From an uncultured Eubacteriales bacterium (GTDB taxonomy: Bacteria; Bacillota; Clostridia; Lachnospirales; Lachnospiraceae), in contig ONEC01000038.1 of assembly GCA_900316715.1 (NCBI GenBank), positions 1-37,227 on the forward strand: a stretch of DNA of 37,227 nt. The letters are read 5' to 3'. Positions 1 to 7,060 of this stretch are shown in pieces (within the stretch, counting starts at the first letter, position 1; the number at the start of each line of letters is the position of its first letter). Position numbers and translations under genes: made by a program. Below the pieces are notes generated by a model, which was not told the origin of the DNA, did not search any database, and worked only from the letters and a program-made list of their open reading frames with translations.

Positions 1-275
1 GAACTTTCTGTTTCCGGTGCGGGATATTCGCCCGGGAAGATCTCACTTACATAGAATCCTTTTCTCGGCAGAGAATATATAAATCCTTCGGACATCAGCT
101 GGTTATATGCATTTTCCACTGTGATCGTACTTACGGAGAGATTCTTGGCAAAACTTCTCTTTGAAGGAAGTTTATAGTCAGCAGGAAGAGAGCCGGATAA
201 GACATCGTTTCGGATGCATTTATATAAATGCTCATATAGATTATCTGTGATTCCCGTAAAAGAATATGTAAGCAT
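1..275 (-). CDS. MocR/PdxR-type GntR transcription regulator, C-terminal part outside window
   Basis: Only the first 91 codons are present; the gene runs off the left edge. Translating the minus strand from the ATG at 275-273 gives a GntR-type winged helix-turn-helix. It contains LPSKRSFAKNLSVSTITVEN (about residues 37-56) followed by AYNQLMSEGFIYSLPRKGFY, the typical recognition helix and wing. The start is supported by AGGAGGA at 287-281, five bases upstream. MocR regulators carry an aminotransferase-like domain after this module that binds pyridoxal phosphate; here it would lie outside the window. The divergent neighbour is a pyridoxal/pyridoxamine kinase, the usual partner of PdxR, so a role in sensing vitamin B6 status and controlling that kinase is likely. 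A plain GntR regulator without the aminotransferase domain cannot be excluded. Confidence 0.85.
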   Translation of the reverse strand, partial: MLTYSFTGITDNLYEHLYKCIRNDVLSGSLPADYKLPSKRSFAKNLSVSTITVENAYNQLMSEGFIYSLPRKGFYVSEIFPGEYPAPETES

Positions 276-290
276 ATGATTCCTCCTGTA

Positions 291-360
291 AAACTGACCA
301 TATCAAAAATATAAAAACTGGTTATTTTCAAAATACCAAATATGTTTATACTATACACTG
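291..360. promoter_or_regulatory. Divergent promoter and probable MocR operator
   Basis: The 119-base gap between the regulator and the kinase holds a good -10 for the kinase (TATACT at 347-352) but no convincing -35, which fits an activator-dependent promoter. An imperfect inverted repeat lies just upstream: GGTTATTTT at 320-328 against AAAATACC at 330-337. AAACTG occurs twice, at 291-296 and 315-320. ATACCA half-sites with an inverted GGTAT are known for the MocR member GabR of Bacillus subtilis. Operator function here is inferred from position and resemblance. Confidence 0.5.
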
Positions 361-394
361 TAATTATGAGAATGGCAAAGGAGATTTACATACA

Positions 395-1225
395 ATGAAG
401 AAAGTACTTACTATTCAGGATATTTCATGTTTCGGAAAGTGCTCTATAACAGTTGCGCTTCCTATTATTTCAGCTATGGGTGTTGAGACAGTTATTCTTC
501 CGACAGCTGTTCTTTCAACACATACAATGTTCAAGGATTTTACAGTTAAGGATCTTACAGATCAGCTTGTTCCTATTACAGATCACTGGAAGAAGGAAGG
601 TCTCAAGTTCGACGTTATATACACAGGTTATCTTGGTTCGGCTGAAGAGATTGAGATTGCTAAGAAGATTTTCGTAGAATTTGGCGGCGATGATACAATG
701 ATCTTCATCGATCCGGTTATGGCAGATAATGGAAAGCTTTATGCTGCTTTTGATGAGAATTATGCTAAGTTAAATGCTGGCCTCTGCGGTACTGCTGACA
801 TAATCGTTCCAAACATCACAGAAGCCTGTTTTATGACAGATACAGAGTATAAGGAAGTTTATGATGAGGACTATGTAAAGGATCTTCTTCAGAAGCTTGC
901 GGGTCTTGGAAGCAAGGTTGTAGTACTTACCGGAGTTTCACTTTCAGAAGGAAAGACGGGAGTATATGGCCTTGATACAAGAACAGGAGAGTACTTCACC
1001 TACCAGAATGATCGTGTAAATGTTTCTTATCACGGAACAGGTGATGTATTCTCAAGTGTTTCAGTTGGTGCTATCGCCCGAGGCCTCAGCATGAAGGAAG
1101 CATTCCGCCTGGCAGCTGATTACACAGCAAGGACTATTCAGGTGACTGAAGAGAACCCGGAGAATCCGTGGTATGGGGTTGACTTCGAGGCGACGATCCC
1201 TGAACTTGTGGAAGCGCTGGGCTGA
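395..1225 (+). CDS. pdxY: Pyridoxal/pyridoxamine kinase (PdxK/PdxY type)
   Basis: This 276-residue ribokinase-fold enzyme is expected to phosphorylate pyridoxal or pyridoxamine with ATP in the cytosolic vitamin B6 salvage route. The N-terminal block around VLTIQDISCFGKCS and the YTGYLGSAEEI segment (about residues 76-86) match PdxY/PdxK proteins. Other landmarks are IDPVMADNG, the NITEA segment, and GTGD at residues 214-217 with the likely catalytic Asp217. Length is normal for the family. AAAGGAGA at 377-384 sets the start. The divergent MocR regulator supports the B6 assignment over other ribokinase-like activities such as hydroxymethylpyrimidine kinase. The exact preferred vitamer cannot be told from sequence. 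Confidence 0.9.
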   Translation: MKKVLTIQDISCFGKCSITVALPIISAMGVETVILPTAVLSTHTMFKDFTVKDLTDQLVPITDHWKKEGLKFDVIYTGYLGSAEEIEIAKKIFVEFGGDDTMIFIDPVMADNGKLYAAFDENYAKLNAGLCGTADIIVPNITEACFMTDTEYKEVYDEDYVKDLLQKLAGLGSKVVVLTGVSLSEGKTGVYGLDTRTGEYFTYQNDRVNVSYHGTGDVFSSVSVGAIARGLSMKEAFRLAADYTARTIQVTEENPENPWYGVDFEATIPELVEALG

Positions 1226-1240
1226 TATATAAGAGTCAAT

Positions 1241-1316
1241 AAGTCCCTGAGAGCATGTGCGTGCTGCAGAGCGTTTTTCAACGCGGGTGCAGCGCGACAT
1301 CATGTCTCAGGGACTT
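1241..1316. repeat. 76-nt near-perfect inverted repeat (large hairpin)
   Basis: The outer arms AAGTCCCTGAGA (1241-1252) and TCTCAGGGACTT (1305-1316) are perfectly complementary. Inside them CATG pairs with CATG, ATGTGCGTGCTGCA pairs with TGCAGCGCGACAT with single-base bulges, and the apex is GCGTT-TTTC-AACGC (1271-1284). The hairpin starts 15 bases after the kinase stop codon, so it may terminate that transcript. The run of Ts after it is only three long, so it is a poor intrinsic terminator in either direction. Confidence 0.8.
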
Positions 1317-1326
1317 TCGCATATAT

Positions 1327-1359
1327 GGATACAAGACGGATACAAGGGTGGTGTATAAC
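1327..1359 (+). promoter_or_regulatory. Promoter of the 1400 lipoprotein gene with paired regulator boxes
   Basis: GGATACAAG occurs twice, at 1327-1335 and 1338-1346, exactly 11 bases apart. TATAAC at 1354-1359 would be the -10 and begins 16 bases after the start of the second box; there is no consensus -35. The same box pair and spacing occur before 7061, before 15805 (minus strand) and before 16005. A binding site for the OmpR-type regulator encoded at 15152-15805 is inferred. Confidence 0.5.
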
Positions 1360-1399
1360 ATTATCATACAGCGCTGAATACTATAAAAGAAGGTGAAGT

Positions 1400-2830
1400 A
1401 TGAGAAGAAAGAAGATTTATACACGAAAACTTGTGCCTGTATGGGCGATATGCAGTATGCTGCTGTTGGGGGGATGCAGCAGTGATGATCTGGACCTTAT
1501 AACTGATTACGGAAATAATGATGTGACGGTTGCTCTGGCAGAGGGAACAGTTCAGGTTGATGATAGTTCTATGGATGGAGACAGTGATTCTGCGATTTTA
1601 GGCCATGACCTCTTTGGAAGCGGCAAAATTGAATGGAAAGATAACTTTATTACAGATGACAGATCAGTAAAGGTAGACATCGATGTTGACTTTAACAGGG
1701 TGGATGTAAAGAAGCTGCCGGTATATGAATATACGGCATTAAACAGCAGTACTATCCGCGAAGAAGAGATTGTAAAGAATCTTTTTGGCGATACAGCAGA
1801 AAAGCGTATGGAGGAAAAGCTTTCACTGGAAAGAGAGGACTCTTATAAACTTATACAGAGTCTTTCAGGGTTTCTAAATATTGTTAATGAAAGAGAGATA
1901 GCAACGGATTTCTTTAACCCGGAACTTCCATGCTGGATAGAAAAAGACAGATACTATATCCATACCTATGAAGGCATATATAGAAATGTAAGCTGTCAGC
2001 TTATTATTGGATATAACTATGATACCGGCACGGCATACATTTCAATGTATCCGAAGAATCCGGGCAGTATGATAGGACATCCGGAATATGAGAATGTTGA
2101 GGTGTCAAATCTTAAACAGGAATTTCAGGGAATGACTATGATGGAAAAACCTGAGAATGACAGTAAAAAAGCCATGGAGAATCAATGCCGCATGTCTAAA
2201 GAAGAACGAATAGAGACAGTTCAGGCATTTATGAAAGATATGCTTATTATGGATACCAATAAAGATATGCTGAGCGCTTCCGATGTTGGATATATAGGAG
2301 AGGAAACTGCCGGAGCTGAACAGAACGAACTTGAGTTTTATGAGAAGAGATTTGATATAACTAATCCCGATGATCCTAAGGCATTGGAAGTGACAGAGAA
2401 GAATGGCTATTATATAAGCATTCTTAACAGCTTTGGAGGCATCAACAGCTACGCGGAGGCCTGGAATAGTTATAATCAAGGTGGCTTCTATGTTAACGAT
2501 GATGGGGTTATGGGCTTTAATCTCATAATCAACGAATGCCTGGGCGAAAAACTGAATGATAATACACCTGTTCTCGGTTTTGAGGATTTAAAGGAGTGTT
2601 TTCAGAAAGAACTGTCTGCGGATATATATGAGGATATCGTTAAGAGAGATGTGGTTTACATCAAGGATATGGAGATATTATACAGACGCTGTCCGGGAGA
2701 AAATGCAAATCAGGGAACAATGGTTCCGGTTCTGCATATGAGTGCCGTTGAGGGTGCTATAAATATACTGGATGTATATATGAGCATGATCGACGGAACT
2801 ATTATAGAAATAAGGTACTGCGATAACTGA
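1400..2830 (+). CDS. Lipoprotein of the DYG family, divergent member
   Basis: The 476-residue product has a type II signal peptide with lipobox LLGGC near residue 26, so it should be lipid-anchored on the outer membrane face. It shares a chain of motifs with the four lipoproteins at 7061-13132. These are TDYG shortly after the lipid cysteine, VKNLFGDT, a YEGIY...YPKNPGSMIGHPE block, CRMSKEE, GGFYVNDDGVMGF, and a C-terminal MSMIDGTII in place of LNAIDGS. It lacks the ELVFS...SSVRDGY block seen in the others, so it is the most divergent member. AGAAGGTG precedes the ATG. I cannot assign a biochemical function. The gene stands alone, and its promoter carries the boxes shared with the two-component and export operons. 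Confidence 0.8.
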   Translation: MRRKKIYTRKLVPVWAICSMLLLGGCSSDDLDLITDYGNNDVTVALAEGTVQVDDSSMDGDSDSAILGHDLFGSGKIEWKDNFITDDRSVKVDIDVDFNRVDVKKLPVYEYTALNSSTIREEEIVKNLFGDTAEKRMEEKLSLEREDSYKLIQSLSGFLNIVNEREIATDFFNPELPCWIEKDRYYIHTYEGIYRNVSCQLIIGYNYDTGTAYISMYPKNPGSMIGHPEYENVEVSNLKQEFQGMTMMEKPENDSKKAMENQCRMSKEERIETVQAFMKDMLIMDTNKDMLSASDVGYIGEETAGAEQNELEFYEKRFDITNPDDPKALEVTEKNGYYISILNSFGGINSYAEAWNSYNQGGFYVNDDGVMGFNLIINECLGEKLNDNTPVLGFEDLKECFQKELSADIYEDIVKRDVVYIKDMEILYRRCPGENANQGTMVPVLHMSAVEGAINILDVYMSMIDGTIIEIRYCDN

Positions 2831-2842
2831 TGTGATTATGCC

Positions 2843-2891
2843 CACTTGTGCGAACCAAAGCTTTGGAACTCACTTTTCACTTGTGCGAACC
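2843..2891. repeat. Direct repeat with central palindrome before the acetyltransferase gene
   Basis: CACTTGTGCGAACC occurs at 2843-2856 and again at 2878-2891, a period of 35 bases. Between them is a perfect 12-base palindrome, CCAAAGCTTTGG (2855-2866). The block lies in the 118-base gap before the serine acetyltransferase gene. It may be an operator pair or a remnant of an extragenic repeat; no clear promoter hexamers were found next to it. Confidence 0.6.
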
Positions 2892-2948
2892 CAAGTTTAA
2901 TAGTAGAATTAAGGCTATCTTTTGGTTTGCATTTGAAATGGAGGCACT

Positions 2949-3899
2949 ATGGAAAAGATATCTGAGAATATTGCGGCAATTGCAGATGCCATAACAAGTG
3001 ATTATGATAAGGGTCGTCCTATAGATAAGATGGACATGTTCAGTCAGCCTGACAGCAAAGCTATAGTTACGCTGATTGAAAAGCTCCTTAGAATAGTTTT
3101 TCCTGGATACTATGTTGACAGGGATCATAAGATATACAACATTAAGACTACTATAGCTGCGGTTACAGAAGATGTGGCATATAATCTTAACAAGCAGATA
3201 GCACTGGCTCTGAGATATGATGAGAAATATGCAAATGCACATCAGGAGACCATAGCTGATGCGGCTGAAGATATAACAGTCAGTTTTATGAATCAGATTC
3301 CGAATGTCAGAGAGTATCTTGATACGGATATTGAAGCACTTTTTGAAGGTGATCCGGCAGCAGAGAGTAAGGAGTCCATCATCATATGTTATCCGGGACT
3401 TTATGCCATAGCAGTTCAGAGATTTGCTCATGTACTCTATCAGCTGAATGTTCCGATGATTCCTCGTATTATGACTGAGCATGCTCATGGAATTACAGGA
3501 ATAGACATCAACCCGGGTGCTACTATCGGAAAGTACTTTTTCATCGATCATGGAACAGGTATAGTTGTCGGAGAGACAACAGAGATAGGAGAGCATGTAA
3601 AGCTGTATCAGGGCGTTACCCTTGGTGCGCTTTCAACCCGTGCAGGCCGTGGCCTTATTGATAAGAAACGTCATCCGACCATTGAGGATAATGTAACTAT
3701 CTATTCAGGAGCATCTATCCTTGGAGGAGACACAGTAATAGGACATGATTCTGTTATCGGAGGTAACGTATTCCTTACCAAGAGTATTCCTGCAAATACC
3801 AAGGTAAATGTACAGAATCAGGAGCTCCGCTTCGATGGTGGTAAGATAACAGAAGTAAGCACCATGGAAGATGATAACGCATGGTTCTATGTCATTTAA
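2949..3899 (+). CDS. cysE: Serine O-acetyltransferase
   Basis: This enzyme transfers acetyl from acetyl-CoA to L-serine, the first step of cysteine synthesis. The 316-residue protein has a long helical N-terminal region and a left-handed beta-helix of hexapeptide repeats from about residue 180. Residues aligned to the E. coli CysE active site are present: Asp186 in DINPGA, Asp200-His201 in IDHGTGIVVGET, and His242 in KRHPTIED. The usual DIHP motif reads DINP here, at a position not known to be catalytic. The N-terminal extension resembles EpsC-type bacterial enzymes. GGAGG sits just before the ATG. It is followed after 29 bases by the zinc-motif protein, with no terminator between, so the two are probably cotranscribed. 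Confidence 0.9.
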   Translation: MEKISENIAAIADAITSDYDKGRPIDKMDMFSQPDSKAIVTLIEKLLRIVFPGYYVDRDHKIYNIKTTIAAVTEDVAYNLNKQIALALRYDEKYANAHQETIADAAEDITVSFMNQIPNVREYLDTDIEALFEGDPAAESKESIIICYPGLYAIAVQRFAHVLYQLNVPMIPRIMTEHAHGITGIDINPGATIGKYFFIDHGTGIVVGETTEIGEHVKLYQGVTLGALSTRAGRGLIDKKRHPTIEDNVTIYSGASILGGDTVIGHDSVIGGNVFLTKSIPANTKVNVQNQELRFDGGKITEVSTMEDDNAWFYVI

Positions 3900-3928
3900 T
3901 GATGCAGCGAAGAGAGAAAGGATAAAAA

Positions 3929-4657
3929 ATGGCTGAACAGTTATATACAATACCTGTTAACGATGCATTTGGAACAGACTGCGAATGCCCTCTGTGCCTT
4001 ATGTGGAAGGACCTGGAGAAGAGCGCAATAGAGTTTACCATGGGACCGAGTTACATGGAGGATGACAACAGAGAGGTTACAGATAAGCTGGGCTTCTGTG
4101 CAAGACACATGGAGATAATGTACAGGAATAAGAACAAGCTGGGACTTGCTCTTATGCTTAAGACTCATACAGATAAGACTATCAGAGAGATGAAGGCTCT
4201 GGCTGCTGGTGAGAAGCCGAAGGCTGCAGGATTCTTCTCAAAGAAGACGGACACACCGCCTGTGATAGAGTATATTAACAGACTGGAATCAACATGCTTT
4301 GTATGCGGAAGAATACAGCCGGTCTTTGACAGATATATAGATACAATCTTCCATATGTGGAAGAAGGATAAGGACTTTGCTGAGAAGGTGAAGAACTGTA
4401 AGGGCTTTTGTACAAAGCATTATGGTATTCTCTATGAGGCAGGAGCAACAAAGCTTAATCAGGCTCAGTATGATGAGTTCCTGACAGTGCTTAATAAAGT
4501 ATATTTCGATAACATGGACCGACTCAACGCAGATATGTCCTGGTTTATTGATAAGCATGACTACCGCAATAAGACAGCTGATTGGGGGACATCCCGTGAC
4601 AGCCTGCAGAGAGCTCTTATAAAGGTCGGAAGTACGATAATTGAAGAAGATTCTTAA
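3929..4657 (+). CDS. Double zinc-motif protein, DUF6062-like
   Basis: The 242-residue soluble protein is built of two repeats, each with a C-x2-C pair followed about 35 residues later by C-x2-H. These are Cys20/Cys23 with Cys57/His60, and Cys123/Cys126 with Cys161/His164. The second elements read GFCARHM and GFCTKHYG. The pattern suggests two bound metal ions, probably zinc. It resembles the uncharacterised DUF6062 proteins of clostridia, recalled from memory rather than searched. It has no signal peptide and no membrane segment. It lies 29 bases downstream of the serine acetyltransferase gene and is closed by a strong terminator, so a link to sulfur or thiol metabolism is possible but unproven. 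Confidence 0.75.
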   Translation: MAEQLYTIPVNDAFGTDCECPLCLMWKDLEKSAIEFTMGPSYMEDDNREVTDKLGFCARHMEIMYRNKNKLGLALMLKTHTDKTIREMKALAAGEKPKAAGFFSKKTDTPPVIEYINRLESTCFVCGRIQPVFDRYIDTIFHMWKKDKDFAEKVKNCKGFCTKHYGILYEAGATKLNQAQYDEFLTVLNKVYFDNMDRLNADMSWFIDKHDYRNKTADWGTSRDSLQRALIKVGSTIIEEDS

Positions 4658-4688
4658 TGTGATATCAGGCAATTTGAGTAAATCTAAT

Positions 4689-4733
4689 AACAAGATATTA
4701 ATGGTTAGCCACCGTTAATATCTTGTTTTATTT
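4689..4733 (+). terminator. Intrinsic terminator of the cysE operon
   Basis: AACAAGATATTAATGG (4689-4704) pairs with CCGTTAATATCTTGTT (4712-4727) through 16 base pairs with one wobble and a seven-base loop. The 3' arm runs into TTTTATTT. It lies 31 bases after the stop codon at 4657. Confidence 0.9.
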
Positions 4734-4754
4734 ATGAAAGTTTTTTGTTATAAT
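4726..4754 (+). promoter_or_regulatory. Promoter of the HD-GYP gene
   Basis: TATAAT at 4749-4754 is a perfect -10. The best -35 at 17-base spacing is TTTTAT (4726-4731), a weak match that overlaps the T-tract of the preceding terminator. Confidence 0.5.
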
Positions 4755-4808
4755 CTGAATAGGGTTTGAACAAATTGTTTGGGGTTTTTCTTGATCAGGG
4801 GGACTTGC

Positions 4809-6902
4809 ATGGGAATGGGCAGTGAATCTGAAAAGAGAAGAAAGATACACATCTTCACAGTATGTCTTATCGGTATCGTTCTTAATATGATCGGTTCTGA
4901 GATTGTTATACTATTAAAGCTTCCAATCTATCTTGATACCGTGGGTACGCTTATTGTCTCTGTAATGAGCGGTTACCTTCCGGGCATCATCGTCGGTCTT
5001 ACAACCAATATTCTTAAGACCATTCAGGATACAACATCAATCTATTATGCATTTATAAATGTTCTCGTAGCGGTTATAGCTTCGCATTTTGCTATGAGAG
5101 GTAAAGTTAAGAAACCTCTTGGTGCGATTCTTATGACTGTTATTATTGCGCTTGTTGGAGGACTTCACGAAGGTCTTCTTACCTGGGTAAGAGGCGAATA
5201 CACTTCTGATATGTCTGTAGTAAAGACCATTTTTGGCTTTATCGTAAATGATTTTATAGATAAGGCGGTATCAGTTGTTATTCTTGAACTGATTCTTATA
5301 TTCCTTCCGATGAAACTACAGGAGATGCTGAAGATAGAAGGATGGCAGCAGACACCACTGTCCTCGGAAGAAATAAAGGCGGCAAAGAGAGCTAATAATC
5401 GTATAGTATCACTTAGAACAAAGATATTGGGACTGCTTATTACTGCCTGCGTAACTATAGGCATAGTAGCAATGGTTATAAGTGTTATTCTATATAAACA
5501 GTACACAATAGATCAACATAAAATTCTGGCAGAAGGAGTTGCGAGTCTGGTTGCTGAACGAATAGATGGAAATAAGGTTGAGGAATATCTTGAAAAGGGA
5601 GAAGCTGCTTCGGATTATAAAGAGATTGAAAGCCTTCTTTATCAGATCAGAAACAGTTCTCATGATATTAATTATGTATATGTATACAAGATTATGGAAG
5701 ATGGCTGTCATGTAGTATTTGATCTCGATACGGACGAGCTTCAGGGAGAAGAGCCGGGAACTATAGTACCTTTTGATGCATCATTTACTGAGATAATTCC
5801 TGATCTTCTTGCAGGTAAGAGTATTGATCCAATAATCACAGATGATACATATGGATGGCTGATAACAGCTTATAAGCCTGTATATGATAGGAATGGTGTA
5901 TGTCAGTGCTATGCGGCTGTAGATATATCTATGGATGTTATAAAGAATAATGAAGTTGCCTTTTTAGTAAAACTCCTGTCACTGTTTTTAGGATTCTTTA
6001 TTCTGGTAATAGCCATGGGTCTCTGGGTATCGGAATATAATATAGTTCTTCCTGTTAATACGATGGCTATTAGCGCCAGCGCTTTTGCATATGATAGTGA
6101 AGAGTCTCTGGAAGATAATGTGGCGCAGATCAAACGTCTCAATATCCATACAGGTGATGAGATAGAGAACATGTATCAAGCTTTCTCAAAGACAACTGAG
6201 AACAGTGTTAATTACATGAATGACCTGCAGAACAAGACAGAGATGATATCATATATGCAGGATGCACTTATTATGGTTCTGGCCGATATGGTAGAAAGCC
6301 GTGATGAGAATACGGGTGATCATGTCAGAAAAACTGCAGCTTATACAAGAATCATTATGGATAAGCTTCGGGAGATGGATATATATACGGATCAGCTTAC
6401 CGATCAGTTTATATTTGATGTAGAACGTTCTGCACCACTACATGATATAGGCAAGATATCAATATCAGATACGATTCTTAATAAGCCTGGAAAACTTACG
6501 GATGAAGAGTTTGAGATAATGAAAACTCATACTATTGCGGGAGCGGCGGTAATAGATCAGACCATTGAGAAGCTTCCGGAATCAGGTTATCTGCTGGAGG
6601 CAAAGAATATAGCACTTTACCATCATGAGAAGTGGAATGGCAGAGGTTATCCGGAAGGCCTCTCGGGAGAAGATATACCTCTTTCTGCAAGGATCATGGC
6701 TGTAGCTGATGTATTTGATGCACTTGTATCAGAACGATGCTACAAGAAAGCATTCTCCTTTGATGAGGCAATGGATATAATAAAGAAGGATGCAGGATCG
6801 CATTTCGATCCAAATGTTGCTGAAGCCTTCCTTCAGTCGAGAGAAAGGGTAAGTGAAGTGATGGAACGCATCACAACAGAGATACCTAATAAAAAGAAAT
6901 AA
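4809..6902 (+). CDS. Membrane HD-GYP cyclic-di-GMP phosphodiesterase with S-component-like sensor
   Basis: The product should hydrolyse cyclic di-GMP in response to a signal sensed at the membrane. Residues about 15-165 form a hydrophobic multi-helix block with LPIYLDTVGTLIV and GYLPGIIVGLTTN, resembling ECF transporter S components. A helix near 205-230, an extracellular sensor region of about 150 residues, another helix near 390-410 and a linker follow. The C-terminal HD-GYP domain has His545-Asp546 in HDIGK, His605-His606 in HHEKW and Gly613-Tyr-Pro in GRGYP, so the catalytic set looks complete. I chose ATG 4809, which has AGGGGGA five bases upstream, over a TTG at 4779. The gene is monocistronic between two terminators. 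The ligand of the membrane sensor is unknown. Confidence 0.85.
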   Translation: MGMGSESEKRRKIHIFTVCLIGIVLNMIGSEIVILLKLPIYLDTVGTLIVSVMSGYLPGIIVGLTTNILKTIQDTTSIYYAFINVLVAVIASHFAMRGKVKKPLGAILMTVIIALVGGLHEGLLTWVRGEYTSDMSVVKTIFGFIVNDFIDKAVSVVILELILIFLPMKLQEMLKIEGWQQTPLSSEEIKAAKRANNRIVSLRTKILGLLITACVTIGIVAMVISVILYKQYTIDQHKILAEGVASLVAERIDGNKVEEYLEKGEAASDYKEIESLLYQIRNSSHDINYVYVYKIMEDGCHVVFDLDTDELQGEEPGTIVPFDASFTEIIPDLLAGKSIDPIITDDTYGWLITAYKPVYDRNGVCQCYAAVDISMDVIKNNEVAFLVKLLSLFLGFFILVIAMGLWVSEYNIVLPVNTMAISASAFAYDSEESLEDNVAQIKRLNIHTGDEIENMYQAFSKTTENSVNYMNDLQNKTEMISYMQDALIMVLADMVESRDENTGDHVRKTAAYTRIIMDKLREMDIYTDQLTDQFIFDVERSAPLHDIGKISISDTILNKPGKLTDEEFEIMKTHTIAGAAVIDQTIEKLPESGYLLEAKNIALYHHEKWNGRGYPEGLSGEDIPLSARIMAVADVFDALVSERCYKKAFSFDEAMDIIKKDAGSHFDPNVAEAFLQSRERVSEVMERITTEIPNKKK

Positions 6903-6912
6903 CAGTACTTTG

Positions 6913-6945
6913 AGGAGCGGTTCAGAAGAAACTGCTCCTTTTTTT
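6913..6945 (+). terminator. Intrinsic terminator after the HD-GYP gene
   Basis: AGGAGCGGTT (6913-6922) pairs with AACTGCTCCT (6930-6939) with one wobble, followed by seven Ts (6939-6945). Confidence 0.92.
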
Positions 6946-6970
6946 GCCTTAATAAAAACTTAATAATCGA

Positions 6971-7003
6971 TTATGCTTTTTTGATACATTTGTTTTATAT
7001 AGT
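6971..7003 (+). promoter_or_regulatory. Promoter of the lipoprotein operon with paired regulator boxes
   Basis: TTATGCTTTT at 6971 and TGATACATTT at 6982 are two box-like sequences 11 bases apart. TATAGT at 6998-7003 would be the -10, 16 bases after the start of the second box. No normal -35 exists at 17-base spacing, which fits activation by a bound regulator. The arrangement matches those at 1327 and at 15852-15964. The upstream box is the weakest of the set. Confidence 0.45.
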
Positions 7004-7060
7004 ATGCGTAAATAGGGGAATAGCGAATGATACAGATATCTAAATGGAGGATGATGTATT

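Noticed and set aside
131-358. Minus-strand open frame of 75 codons over the regulator start
   Set aside because: It is out of frame with the clear GntR helix-turn-helix frame starting at 275 and lacks its own ribosome site.
4779-4808. Upstream TTG start for the HD-GYP gene
   Set aside because: No ribosome site at a proper distance; ATG 4809 has AGGGGGA upstream.
7029-7040. Further regulator box TGATACAGAT downstream of the 7061 promoter
   Set aside because: It has no partner at 10-11 bases and lies after the expected transcription start; GATACA is frequent by chance.
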